Positions 33,768 through 42,597 of a DNA stretch of 64,000 nucleotides are shown here, piece by piece. Source of the stretch: Gammaproteobacteria bacterium (lineage in GTDB: Bacteria; Pseudomonadota; Gammaproteobacteria; Pseudomonadales; Pseudomonadaceae); assembly GCA_018816095.1 (NCBI GenBank), contig JAHIWP010000016.1, positions 1 through 64,000 of the forward strand. Direction: 5' to 3'. A program made the translations under genes and the position numbers. How positions within the stretch are numbered: position 1 is the stretch's first letter; the number at the start of each line of letters is the position of its first letter. The notes under the pieces were generated by a model. It saw nothing but the letters and a program-made list of their open reading frames with translations, had not been told where the DNA came from and made no database searches.

Positions 33768-34964
33768 TTACGCGTCCTGCTTGCCCCAGTTGAGAATGGC
33801 CAGGGTCAGCAAGCCGGCGACGATGCCCCAGAAGGCCGAACCCACTGAAAACAACGTCATGCCCGAGGCCGTCACGAGAAAGGTGATCAGCGCCGCTTCG
33901 CGTTCTTTCGGCTCGCTCATGGCTTGGGTCAAACCGCCGATGATCGAGGCGAACAGGGCCAGGGCGGCGATGGACAGGATCAGGGCTTTCGGCAGCGCGC
34001 TAAACAGTGCGGCGAGGGTGGCGCCGAAGATCCCGGCGATGCCGTAGAACACCCCGCACCAGATGGCGGCGGTGTAGCGTTTTTTCGGGTCTTCGTGGGC
34101 TTCCGGGCCGGCGCAGATCGCCGCGCTAATGGCCGCCATATGGATGCCGTGGCTGCCGAACGGAGCCAGCAGCATTGACGTCAGCCCGGTGGTGGTCAGC
34201 AATGGGCTGGCAGGAACGTCATAACCGTTGGCGCGCAGCACGGCCATGCCCGGCAGGTTCTGTGAGGCCATGGCGACAATAAACAGCGGGATGCCGATGC
34301 TGATCGCCGCAGCTAGGGAAAAGCTCGGTGTGGTCCATTCCGGTACCGCCAGTTGCAGTTCAAACTGCTCGAAATTCAGCAGGCCGAAGACTCCGGCCAG
34401 CACGCTGCCAACAATCAGCGCGGCGAGTACTGCATAACGCGGCAGCAGGCGTTTGCCCAGCAGGTAGGCGAGCAGCATGGCCAGCACCAGCACCGGTTGC
34501 TGTTCGGCGGCCACGCAGATTTCCAGGCCGATCTTGAACAGCACGCCGGCCAGCAGGGCGGCGGCCAGGGAGCCGGGAATGCGCCGCATGATACGGTCGA
34601 AGGTGCCTGTCAGGCCGATCAGCACGATCAACCCGGAGGCGAGGATGTAGGCACCAATGGCTTCGCCATAGGGCACACCCGGCAGGCTGGTGATCAGCAA
34701 GGCGGCGCCCGGCGTGGACCAGGCAATCATGATCGGCGCGCGGTAGCGCAGCGACAGGCCAATGCAGCAGATCGCCATGCCAATCGACAGCGACCAGATC
34801 CATGAGGAAATCTGGCCGTCTGTCAGCCCGGCAGCTTGGCCGGCCTGGAACATTAGCACCAACGAGCTGGTGTAACCGGTCAGCATGGCAATAAAACCGG
34901 CGACGACTGCCGAGGTGGACGTGTCGGCCAGCGGCCTTAGGCGGGGTTGCGGCAGGTCGTGCAT
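33768..34964 (-). CDS. BenE family transporter (benzoate/membrane transport protein)
   Basis: A 398-aa inner-membrane protein with about 12 spans of the BenE family, related to NCS2 carriers. The sequence shows AVVAGFIAMLTGYTSSLVLMFQAG, IAWSTPGAALL, and VAMASQNLPGMAVLRANGYDVP, the conserved middle motif, then FGSHGIHMAAISAAICAGPEAHEDP. It is not in a benzoate operon: no benABCD genes are near. Its ATG overlaps the stop of the upstream LysE-type gene by one base, so the two are coupled. The substrate may differ from benzoate. Confidence 0.87.
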   Translation of the reverse strand: MHDLPQPRLRPLADTSTSAVVAGFIAMLTGYTSSLVLMFQAGQAAGLTDGQISSWIWSLSIGMAICCIGLSLRYRAPIMIAWSTPGAALLITSLPGVPYGEAIGAYILASGLIVLIGLTGTFDRIMRRIPGSLAAALLAGVLFKIGLEICVAAEQQPVLVLAMLLAYLLGKRLLPRYAVLAALIVGSVLAGVFGLLNFEQFELQLAVPEWTTPSFSLAAAISIGIPLFIVAMASQNLPGMAVLRANGYDVPASPLLTTTGLTSMLLAPFGSHGIHMAAISAAICAGPEAHEDPKKRYTAAIWCGVFYGIAGIFGATLAALFSALPKALILSIAALALFASIIGGLTQAMSEPKEREAALITFLVTASGMTLFSVGSAFWGIVAGLLTLAILNWGKQDA

Positions 34965-35575
34965 CAGAGCAGTCCGGTGTCAGCGAAGATGGGATACAGC
35001 GAGGCCACGAGCAATAGGGCCATGCCGATGTTGAATACACGCAAGGCGCGGGCGTTGTTCAGCCAGTTGCGCAGCATACTGCCGGCGATGGTCCACAGGC
35101 CGACGCTGGGGCAATTGACCAAGGCAAAGAGTGCGGCAATCAGCAGTACATTGACCACGAAATTGTCTTGCGGGGTGTAGGTGGTGATGGCGCCGATCGC
35201 CATGATCCAGGCTTTCGGGTTGACCCACTGAAAGGCCGCCGCCTGTAAAAAGCTAAAGGGTTTGCCCGCTGCGTTGGCCTGATGGTCGGGGGCGCCCGAG
35301 TTGGCGATTTTCCAGGCCAGGTACAGCAGGTAGGCGGCGCCCAGGTAGCGCAGCACGCTGTACAGCAGCGGCACTTGTTCGAACAACTGGCCAAGGCCGA
35401 GACCGACAGCGGCCACCAGCAACATAAAGCCCAGGCTGATGCCGAACATATGCGGCAGGCTGCGGCGCAGGCCGAAGTTCACCCCGCTGGCGAGCAGCAT
35501 CATGTTGTTTGGTCCAGGCGTCACTGATGTGACAAAGGCAAACGCAACAAAGGCGAGTAGCAGTTCGAGGGTCAT
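34964..35575 (-). CDS. LysE family translocator
   Basis: A 203-aa exporter of the LysE/RhtB type with about six spans. The N-terminal VTSVTPGPNNMMLLASGVNFG is the family hallmark. AFQWVNPKAWIMAIGAITTY follows in the middle. Members export amino acids or related compounds. The stop codon overlaps the BenE-like start by one base (TGATG). Its 5' region carries three CTGTACCG direct repeats on the coding strand (see the regulatory entry), which suggests control by a dedicated regulator. Confidence 0.87.
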   Translation of the reverse strand: MTLELLLAFVAFAFVTSVTPGPNNMMLLASGVNFGLRRSLPHMFGISLGFMLLVAAVGLGLGQLFEQVPLLYSVLRYLGAAYLLYLAWKIANSGAPDHQANAAGKPFSFLQAAAFQWVNPKAWIMAIGAITTYTPQDNFVVNVLLIAALFALVNCPSVGLWTIAGSMLRNWLNNARALRVFNIGMALLLVASLYPIFADTGLL

Positions 35576-35631
35576 GGCGCAGCACTCATAGGCAGTGCTC
35601 GACAGCCTAGGGGCGCAGGGGCAGAGCGTCG

Positions 35632-35695
35632 CGGTACAGCGACGCAGGCAATCAGCGGTACAGTTTTACTGTGCTTGTCTATGGCGACGGTACAG
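35632..35695 (-). promoter_or_regulatory. three CTGTACCG direct repeats upstream of the LysE gene
   Basis: On the plus strand CGGTACAG occurs at 35632-35639, 35656-35663 and 35688-35695 (CTGTACCG read in the direction of the LysE gene), with start-to-start distances of 24 and 32 bases. The middle copy is part of the palindrome ACAGTTTTACTGT (35660-35672), and the first sits in the hairpin GCGTCGC/GCGACGC (35626-35645). Direct repeats of this size are the usual form of GntR/MocR operators; assignment to such a regulator is inference. Confidence 0.45.
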
Positions 35696-35744
35696 TTAGT
35701 GAGTTGCTCAGCGCCGCTAACTATCAGTCATCGCCCGCCACTTA

Positions 35745-36179
35745 TTAGCGACTGTTGCCCAACGTTTGGTTGACCAGCAACCAACCACTGACGGCCGTCT
35801 CACCTGCTTCATTCAGCACGCGCTGCAGCAGCTTGGTTTGTTCGCGGCGCAGGGCTTTTTCCAGCTTGGTGCCTTCGGCGGTGAAGCCGAGCAGGCGTTT
35901 GCGTTTGTCATCTGCGGCCGCAAGGCTCTGCACCAAGCCCATTTCCAGTAACTGCCGCAGCGGGGTATTCAAGGCCTGCTTGCTGACGCCCAGATAAGCC
36001 AGCAGTTCTTTCATGCTCAGGCCTGGGTACTTGGCGATAAAAAACAGGATGCGGTGATGCACCCGCGACAAACCGCGGCGCGCCAGCATTTCATCTGCTT
36101 TGGCGGTAAAAGCCTGATAGCCGGAGAAAAAGGCTTCCATGGCAATTTGCTGAGTGGCTGTGCTTTTGAAGTCAATCAT
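35745..36179 (-). CDS. MarR family transcriptional regulator
   Basis: A 144-aa winged-helix protein starting MIDFKSTATQQIAMEAFFSGY. The DNA-binding part is LSRVHHRILFFIAKYPGLSMKELLAYLGVSKQALNTPLRQLLEMGLV, with wing residues ADDKRKRLLGFTAEG. The short ATG start at 36179 is chosen because the longer frame upstream is antisense to the aminotransferase gene. It diverges from the aminotransferase gene by about 95 bp, and that spacer contains a small inverted repeat, so shared control is likely. The ligand is unknown. Confidence 0.83.
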   Translation of the reverse strand: MIDFKSTATQQIAMEAFFSGYQAFTAKADEMLARRGLSRVHHRILFFIAKYPGLSMKELLAYLGVSKQALNTPLRQLLEMGLVQSLAAADDKRKRLLGFTAEGTKLEKALRREQTKLLQRVLNEAGETAVSGWLLVNQTLGNSR

Positions 36180-36183
36180 TAAG

Positions 36184-36198
36184 GTCAAGCCTATTGAC
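36184..36198. promoter_or_regulatory. inverted repeat in the MarR / aminotransferase spacer
   Basis: GTCAA (36184-36188) and TTGAC (36194-36198) form a short palindrome just upstream of the MarR start. It could be the MarR operator; the repeat is short, so confidence is low. Confidence 0.3.
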
Positions 36199-36273
36199 GT
36201 ATATACGGTGGTCGGCGTAGTTTCTGGCAACCAGTTTGACCTATTTCTATTTGCCTTTGCTACCGGTGTATCC

Positions 36274-37431
36274 ATGGCCTTCTCCGAACGTGTTGCCCGC
36301 CTAAAAAGCTCTCTTATTCGTGAAATTCTGGCGGCGGCGCAGCGCCCGGAAGTGATGTCGTTTGCCGGCGGCTTACCCGCCGAGCCGATGCTACCGAAGG
36401 TCGAGTGGGACGCGATGCCGGCAAGCATGGGCCAGTACGGTACCAGTGAAGGCGAGCCGGCCCTGCGCGAGGCGATTGCCGCCGAGGCGCGTGCCTTGGG
36501 CGTGCCATGCGATGCCAGCCAGGTGTTGATTGTCAGCGGCTCGCAGCAAACCCTGGATTTGGCCAGCAAGCTGTTTATCGATCCGGGTACCGAAGTGCTG
36601 CTTGAAGCGCCGACCTACCTCGCCGCGCTGCAAGCCTTCCAGCTGTTCGGTGCTGACTGCATCGCCGTGCCGCAGGAGTCCGATGGCCCGCAGCTTGAGG
36701 CGTTGCGTCAACGTTTGCAGGATCACAAACCGGCGTTCGCCTATCTGATCCCAACCTTCCAAAACCCTTCGGCCGTGCGCTACAGCGAAGCCAAGCGCGA
36801 TGCTGTTGCCGCTTTGCTCGACGAGTTTGCTGTGACCCTGATTGAAGATGAGCCATACCGCGAACTGGTGTTCGATGACGGCAGCGCCACGCCGATTGTC
36901 AGCCGCCTCAAGAAGGCCAGCTGGATCTACACCGGCACCGTGTCGAAAACCCTGCTGCCAGGGCTGCGCGTCGGCTACCTGATTGCCACGCCGGATCTGT
37001 ACCCCTATTTGCTGCGCCTCAAGCAGTCGGCGGATCTGCACACCAACCGCATCGGCCAGTGGCAGGCGCTGCAATGGCTGGGCAGCGAGAAATACCGTGG
37101 CCATCTGGCCGAGCTGCGCGACTTTTATCGCCTCCGTCGTGATGCCATGCAGGCCGTCCTGCAAGAGCATTTCAGTGACTTGGCCGACTGGCAGATCCCC
37201 CAGGGCGGGCTGTTTTTTTGGCTAACCCTCAAGCAGCCGCTGGATACGCGCACGCTGCTGGCCCCGGCCTTGGCGCAGAACGTGGCGTTTATGCCAGGCG
37301 AACCGTTTTTTATCGACCCCGACGCTCACCCTGGCCATCTGCGACTGAACTTCAGCCACGTCGCACCGGAGCGCCTGAATGAGGGGCTCAAACGCTTGGC
37401 CGCCGTAATCCGTGAGGCGCAAGCACGCTAG
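36274..37431 (+). CDS. PLP-dependent aminotransferase (class I/II, MocR/2-aminoadipate-type)
   Basis: A 385-aa fold-type I aminotransferase without a DNA-binding domain. It starts MAFSERVARLKSSLIREILA, continues with VMSFAGGLPAEPMLP and GQYGTSEGEPALREAIA, and has the PLP site in YLIPTFQNPSAVRY, IEDEPYRELVF and the Schiff-base lysine in YTGTVSKTLLPGLRVGYL (about 228-245). The closest characterised relatives are LysN/KAT-type 2-aminoadipate and broad-range transaminases; the substrate is not determined. The ATG at 36274 is chosen by family; 40 extra codons upstream would cross the divergent MarR promoter. Confidence 0.87.
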   Translation: MAFSERVARLKSSLIREILAAAQRPEVMSFAGGLPAEPMLPKVEWDAMPASMGQYGTSEGEPALREAIAAEARALGVPCDASQVLIVSGSQQTLDLASKLFIDPGTEVLLEAPTYLAALQAFQLFGADCIAVPQESDGPQLEALRQRLQDHKPAFAYLIPTFQNPSAVRYSEAKRDAVAALLDEFAVTLIEDEPYRELVFDDGSATPIVSRLKKASWIYTGTVSKTLLPGLRVGYLIATPDLYPYLLRLKQSADLHTNRIGQWQALQWLGSEKYRGHLAELRDFYRLRRDAMQAVLQEHFSDLADWQIPQGGLFFWLTLKQPLDTRTLLAPALAQNVAFMPGEPFFIDPDAHPGHLRLNFSHVAPERLNEGLKRLAAVIREAQAR

Positions 37432-37460
37432 CTGCACAGGTTTAGTCAGAGGAGGGTGAT

Positions 37461-38063
37461 ATGTACAAGGTTTACGGCGATTACCGTTCGGGCAACTGTT
37501 ACAAGGTCAAACTGATGCTGCACCTGCTGGATCAGCCCTATGAGTGGATACCGATTGATATCCTCAAGGGCGAAACCCAGAGCGAAGCGTTTTTGGCCAA
37601 GAACCCCAACGGCAAGATCCCGGTGCTGGAGTTGGATGACGGCACCTGTTTGTGGGAGTCCAACGCCATTCTCAACTTCCTCGCCGATGGCAGCGCGTTT
37701 TTGCCAACCGAGCCGCGTCTGCGCACTCAGGTGCTGCAGTGGCAGTTTTTCGAGCAGTACAGCCATGAGCCTAACGTCGCGGTGGCGCGCTTTATTAAGT
37801 TGTATCAGGGGCTGCCGGATACACGCCGCGCAGAGTACGAGGCGTGTCAGGCGCTGGGTTACAAAGCACTCAAGGTGATGGAGAAGCAGCTGCAGCGCAC
37901 CTCCTATCTGGTTGGCGAGGATTTCTCGATTGCCGACATCGCCCTGTATGCCTACACCCATGTGGCGGACGAAGGCGGCTTTGACCTGACGCCATTCCCC
38001 GCCATTCGTACATGGTTGGCGCGGGTGGCCAGCCATCCGCGTTACGTCGGCATGCTCGACTGA
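37461..38063 (+). CDS. glutathione S-transferase family protein
   Basis: A 200-aa cytosolic GST. The N-terminal thioredoxin domain reads MYKVYGDYRSGNCYKVKLML, NPNGKIPVLELDDG (cis-proline) and LWESNAILNFLADG (glutathione gamma-glutamyl contact). The C-terminal helical domain includes YLVGEDFSIADIALYAYTH, the conserved N-capping region. AGGAGGG is placed ideally before the ATG. It lies 29 bp downstream of the aminotransferase gene on the same strand and is probably cotranscribed with it. Confidence 0.9.
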   Translation: MYKVYGDYRSGNCYKVKLMLHLLDQPYEWIPIDILKGETQSEAFLAKNPNGKIPVLELDDGTCLWESNAILNFLADGSAFLPTEPRLRTQVLQWQFFEQYSHEPNVAVARFIKLYQGLPDTRRAEYEACQALGYKALKVMEKQLQRTSYLVGEDFSIADIALYAYTHVADEGGFDLTPFPAIRTWLARVASHPRYVGMLD

Positions 38064-38078
38064 CCATCTGGCGGTGTC

Positions 38079-38113
38079 AGTTGGCGTATATGGGCAGTGC
38101 CCGTGCGCCAACT
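38079..38113. terminator. hairpin after the GST gene
   Basis: AGTTGGCG (38079-38086) pairs with CGCCAACT (38106-38113), with an inner GGGCA/TGCCC stem in the loop. No U-run follows, so it is a weak terminator candidate. Confidence 0.4.
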
Positions 38114-38164
38114 AGCATCGTCAGCTCGGTGTAAAAAACACTTATCATTCAACGATCTATCTAC

Positions 38165-40114
38165 ATGACTGGGTCGCGGATGCCATCTGCTGTTCAGCGC
38201 TACACGCGGCGCATCGCCGCTGCCCTGGCGCGCTATTTTCCCCACACCACGGCGTACCTGCGTGCCGACCGCGAGGCCACGGCTTTATTAAAAAAGCCAA
38301 CCGCCCGCGCAAAGAAGCCCGCCGCAGGTAAAGCTAAATCAAGCACTGCAAAGCCGCCGGCGAAACCGCGCCGCACTGCCAGCAAAGCCAGCACCACAGG
38401 TATTTATGGGCCGGCCATGTTGCCGATCGATGCCGCGCAGAGCCTGGCGATGCGTGAGCAGGTGGCGCGCGCGGTGCAGGCCGGGTTGCTCAGTGCGCCT
38501 TCGGATGAGCAGTGGGCGATGATCCTCAGCCACCATCCGCTAACGCGCATTTTCGCCGGTGCCGGGTCGGGCAAGTCCACCACGCTGGTGCTGCGGGTGG
38601 TGTTTATGCTCTGCCATCTGGGCATCAAGCCGGAGCAACTGACGGTGATTTCCTTCACCAATGCGTCTTGCGCCGAGTTGCGCGAGCAGTTGCTCAAGGT
38701 GCTTGGGTTTTTCAACTACCCCTTCGATGAGGCCCAGGCGCGGCAGTCTGTGCGCACCTTTCACTCGGCCATGGGCGCCATGGCTAAAGGCGTGCTCGGC
38801 AACCCGCGCTGGTTTGAGCAATTAGACGATAAACAGGCGGCCGGCCGCGAGCTGGATAACCCGCTGATGGCGAGCCGTTTACGCCCCGCGCAGCAGCGCC
38901 TGCTGAAACAGGCCTACCAGCAGTGTTATGCCGAGCAGCCGGTGTTTCGCCAGCGGGTGCATAGCCTGTTGCAGTTACCCCAGCCGCCGGCAGACAGCAA
39001 ACGCCCGCCCAAGGCGCCGCTGGATGCCTTCACGCTGCAGGGCGAGTTCAGCGCCGCGCCGCTGTATGAGGCCTTCTACGCCCAGGCCGGATTTGCCGAG
39101 AGCATTGCTATTGAGGTCGCCGCTTTGCAGCCGCAGGGGCTAAATGGTTCGGCTCAGGTGCGCGAGTTCTGTGAGGCCTTGGTGCTGTTCTGGCCGTACT
39201 TTGATCGAGGCCTGCAAGAGCAGGGGCTGATGACCTTCAATACGGCGTTCAAGCAACTGACCGCGCGGCTGAACGCGGGCGGACAGGGCGTCCCCGCCGA
39301 GTTACTGGCCCCCTTTAGTCACTTGCTAATCGACGAATTTCAGGACATCTCGCCGCAGATCGTGCAGTGGCTGCAAGCCGTGCAGCGCGCTCAAAGCGGG
39401 CAGAGCAGCGCCGTCAGCTTGATGGCGATTGGTGATGACTGGCAGTCGATCTACGGTTGGCGCGGCAGTTCGCCGGAGCTGTTTATCGACTTCGACCGGC
39501 ACTTTCCCGGTAAGGGCCGCGCCAAACACAGCGCCGTGCTGACGCTGGCCAATAACTACCGTTCGATTGAACCGATTATCCGCGACGCCGAAGCGCTGCT
39601 CGGCGGCGTGCGGCACAAACAGGCGAAAACCAGCCAGGCGATCAAGCCTGTGCAGCCGGGCGATCACGGTGTGCGGCTGATCCAGCGGTTTGACAGCAAG
39701 GCGCGTTTGCCGGAGCTGCTCAAACAGATTCAGCAGCAATGCGCGTATGCCGCTGAGCGCAATAGCCGTGAGCGCACTGCGGTGCTACTGCTCAGCCGAC
39801 GCAACGAGCCGTTAAAAGCCATCACCGCGCAGCTGGACAAAAAGTTACCGGTTAAGGCTTACACCATTCACCGCGCCAAGGGCCTGCAGGCCGAAGTGGC
39901 GATCATCCTCGATGATTGCATGCCGCCCACGCCGCATCCGCTGCGCAACGCGCTGTATGCCTATTGCGGGTTCTTCAGCAACAGCTACGACCAGGCGATG
40001 CAGGACGAAAGTCTGCGCCTGGCTTATGTGGCGGTCACGCGCGGCGTCAGCCGGGTGTTCTGGTATTGCCAGAAAACCCAGGGCGCAACGCAAGTCTTGG
40101 CGCGGCGGAGCTGA
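38165..40114 (+). CDS. UvrD/Rep-family DNA helicase with basic N-terminal tail
   Basis: A 649-aa superfamily 1A helicase. Residues about 40-78 form a Lys/Ala/Pro-rich low-complexity tail (KKPTARAKKPAAGKAKSS and similar), likely disordered and DNA-binding. The Q-motif SDEQWAMI is near 114, Walker A AGAGSGKST near 131-139, Walker B LLIDEFQD, motif III GDDWQSIYGWRG, motif IV NNYRSIEPI, then motif V TIHRAKGLQAEVAII and motif VI LAYVAVTRGVSRVFW. It resembles HelD/UvrD-like helicases more than canonical UvrD. The start could also be the ATG at 38180. It is convergent with the XPD-type helicase downstream. Confidence 0.85.
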   Translation: MTGSRMPSAVQRYTRRIAAALARYFPHTTAYLRADREATALLKKPTARAKKPAAGKAKSSTAKPPAKPRRTASKASTTGIYGPAMLPIDAAQSLAMREQVARAVQAGLLSAPSDEQWAMILSHHPLTRIFAGAGSGKSTTLVLRVVFMLCHLGIKPEQLTVISFTNASCAELREQLLKVLGFFNYPFDEAQARQSVRTFHSAMGAMAKGVLGNPRWFEQLDDKQAAGRELDNPLMASRLRPAQQRLLKQAYQQCYAEQPVFRQRVHSLLQLPQPPADSKRPPKAPLDAFTLQGEFSAAPLYEAFYAQAGFAESIAIEVAALQPQGLNGSAQVREFCEALVLFWPYFDRGLQEQGLMTFNTAFKQLTARLNAGGQGVPAELLAPFSHLLIDEFQDISPQIVQWLQAVQRAQSGQSSAVSLMAIGDDWQSIYGWRGSSPELFIDFDRHFPGKGRAKHSAVLTLANNYRSIEPIIRDAEALLGGVRHKQAKTSQAIKPVQPGDHGVRLIQRFDSKARLPELLKQIQQQCAYAAERNSRERTAVLLLSRRNEPLKAITAQLDKKLPVKAYTIHRAKGLQAEVAIILDDCMPPTPHPLRNALYAYCGFFSNSYDQAMQDESLRLAYVAVTRGVSRVFWYCQKTQGATQVLARRS

Positions 40115-40302
40115 TTGCGACCCTTAACAGTCGCTGCGGCTGGCCGTTAAGGATCGCGAGGCGTAAGCGTGGCTGTTTACCAGAGGGCTGGTGAACGTTG
40201 CGTTATCGGGTGGTTATCCATGTTCCTGGCCTTCGCCGCGCCGGTCAGTTTTCAGCGGTTCACGCACAGATTTTCAGGTGATGAGTAAATCGTTGCGCAT
40301 GG

Positions 40303-42597
40303 CTAAGAAGGCTGATCGTTGTTCAGCGGTAAACGGCAGCGTTGGACTTTCCACCACGTCGGCAGCAGCTTGCGCACAGCAGGTTGGTTGAAGCGGTCAT
40401 CAATCAGGTAAACCACGCCTTGGTCTTTGACCGTGCGGATGACTCGCCCGGCGGCCTGTACGACTTTTTGCAGGCCGGGGTAGAGGTAGGTGTAGTCGTA
40501 GCCATTGTTGCTGCCGAACATGATTTCCATGCGCTGTTTGATTTCTTCATTGACCGGATTGATCTGGGGCAGGCCGAGGGTGGCAATAAACGCCCCGATC
40601 AACCGATCCCCCGGCAGGTCGATCCCTTCGCCAAATGCGCCGCCCAATACGGCAAAGCCGATGCCACGACCCTTGCTGCAAAAACGCTCGAGAAAGGCTT
40701 GGCGTTCGCCTTCATCCATCTGCCGTGATTGCACCCACACCGGAATCTGCGGGTGGCTTGCGCGAAACGCATCCAGCACTGATTGCAGGTAGGCATAGCT
40801 GCTGAAGAACGCCAGGTAATTGCCCGGCCGCTCAGCAAACTGGCGCGCCATTAATGCCGCAATCGGGTCCAATGAGAAGTCGCGATGGGCATAGCGGGTG
40901 GAGAGGTTGCTGACCGCTTGCACGTGCAGCTGCTCGGCACTGAAGGGCGACTCTACATCGATCCACGGGGTTTCTTCCGGCAGGCCCAGCAGGTCGGCGT
41001 AGAAGTGCGCCGGGCTCAGGGTGGCGGAAAACAGCGTGCAGCTGTGCGCATCCGCGAAGCGTGGCGCCAGGAATGGCGCGGGTACGATGTTGCGAATGCA
41101 CAGGTTAGAAACAGACTGGCCGTTGTTGTCGTCACGGCTGATATCGAACAGTGAGTGCGGCCCAAAAGCCTCGGCCAGGCGGCAGAACAGCATGGCGTCG
41201 AGGTAAAAGTGCAGCAACTCAGTAGCATTGCCCGCCGGTTGCTCACTCAGGTGATCGGTGAGGGTGCTGACCGCTTTTTGCAGCGCCATGATGAACAGGT
41301 CAGGGGTGGTCGGGTAAACCTGATAGGCCACCTCTTGGTCACGCTCCAGCTGCCGCCAGTGCCGGCTGATGCGCTCCAGCGGGGCCTTCATCACGCTCGG
41401 TGCAATGCGCCTTACGGCCTCAAAGCGCAGTTGATTGAGTTCGGCGGTGTACATGCTGCGGGCCCGCTCAATCAGGTTATGGGCTTCATCCACCAGCAGG
41501 GTGATGCGCCATTCGTTGAGCAGGGTCAGGCCGTACAGCAGGCCGCCCATGTCGAAGTAGTAGTTGTAATCACAGACCACCACATCGGACCAACGGCAGA
41601 GTTCCTGGCTCAGGTAATAGGGGCAGATCTGATGGGCCAGGGCGGTTTTGCGCACGCTTTCATGGCTCAGCCATTGGCCTTCGAGTGCCGCCTTACGCGC
41701 CTCTGGCAAACGGTCGTAGAAGCCTTTGGCCAAGGGGCATGAGTCGCCATGGCAGGCTTTGTCCGGGTGCTCGCACGCTTTGTCTCGGGCTACATGTTCC
41801 AGCACCCGCAGCGGCATGGCCTCTTCCTGGCTACGCAGGGTGGCCAGGGCATCCAAAGCCAGGCGCCGGCCGGGTGTTTTCGCGGTGAGAAAGAACAGCC
41901 GGTCCAGCTCCTGTTCGGGAAACGCCTTGAGCTGCGGAAACAGGGTGCCGAGGGTTTTACCGATGCCGGTGGTGGCCTGAGCCATCAGGCAGTGGCCATC
42001 GCGCGCGGCGCGGTAGACGGTGTTGGCCAACTGGCGCTGGCCACTGCGAAACTCGGCATGAGGAAAGCGCAGGCGTTTTAGCGCCTCATCACGCAGGCGG
42101 CGGTGTTCGCGCTCGTATTCGGCCCAGTGGATATAGCGGCTGCATTGCAGCTCAAAAAACTCGCGCAACTCATCAGCACTGAGCGTCAGGTGAAAGGCTG
42201 TTTCATGCTGGGTGATGACGTTGAAGTAGACCACCGCCAAGTTGATCTCCGCCATGTCGCGCTCGCGGCACAGCAGCCAGCCGTAGACCTTGGCCTGCGC
42301 CCAATGCAGCAAACGGTGGTTCTCGGGGATACGGCTGATATCGCCGCGGTGGGTTTTGATTTCCTCAAGCCGGTTTTCATCCGGGTCGTAGCCGTCTGCC
42401 CGGCCGCGCACGTGCAAACCTTGGTAGTCGCCACTGAGCGGCAGCTCGGCGTAATAGCTTGGGCCGCGCCTAGCCACCACGATGGCGTGGCCGGTCATGC
42501 CTTCCTGGGCGGTCGGTGAGGGGGTGAAGCGCAAATCCAGGTCACCGACTTTGGCGGTGAATTCGCACAGCGCGCGCACGGCGACTTGGTAGTTCAC
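40303..42597 (-). CDS. XPD/DinG-type helicase with N-terminal RecB/Cas4-like nuclease domain
   Basis: A 764-aa protein with two parts. Residues 1-165 hold a PD-(D/E)XK nuclease-like domain: RGRADGYD (Asp68), LEEIKTH (Glu79, Lys81), and the QxxxY box QAKVY (101-105) typical of RecB/Cas4 nucleases. From about 175 is a superfamily 2 XPD/DinG helicase with Walker A ATTGIGKT, four candidate iron-sulfur cysteines (Cys275, 282, 287 and 325), DEAH at 370-373, and motifs near LFSATLSP, GEGIDLPGD and QAAGRVIRT. GTG at 42597 is the likely start: it overlaps the fan1 stop as GTGA. Frames with earlier starts would overlap fan1 further. The pairing with fan1 points to interstrand-crosslink repair. Confidence 0.88.
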   Translation of the reverse strand: MNYQVAVRALCEFTAKVGDLDLRFTPSPTAQEGMTGHAIVVARRGPSYYAELPLSGDYQGLHVRGRADGYDPDENRLEEIKTHRGDISRIPENHRLLHWAQAKVYGWLLCRERDMAEINLAVVYFNVITQHETAFHLTLSADELREFFELQCSRYIHWAEYEREHRRLRDEALKRLRFPHAEFRSGQRQLANTVYRAARDGHCLMAQATTGIGKTLGTLFPQLKAFPEQELDRLFFLTAKTPGRRLALDALATLRSQEEAMPLRVLEHVARDKACEHPDKACHGDSCPLAKGFYDRLPEARKAALEGQWLSHESVRKTALAHQICPYYLSQELCRWSDVVVCDYNYYFDMGGLLYGLTLLNEWRITLLVDEAHNLIERARSMYTAELNQLRFEAVRRIAPSVMKAPLERISRHWRQLERDQEVAYQVYPTTPDLFIMALQKAVSTLTDHLSEQPAGNATELLHFYLDAMLFCRLAEAFGPHSLFDISRDDNNGQSVSNLCIRNIVPAPFLAPRFADAHSCTLFSATLSPAHFYADLLGLPEETPWIDVESPFSAEQLHVQAVSNLSTRYAHRDFSLDPIAALMARQFAERPGNYLAFFSSYAYLQSVLDAFRASHPQIPVWVQSRQMDEGERQAFLERFCSKGRGIGFAVLGGAFGEGIDLPGDRLIGAFIATLGLPQINPVNEEIKQRMEIMFGSNNGYDYTYLYPGLQKVVQAAGRVIRTVKDQGVVYLIDDRFNQPAVRKLLPTWWKVQRCRLPLNNDQPS

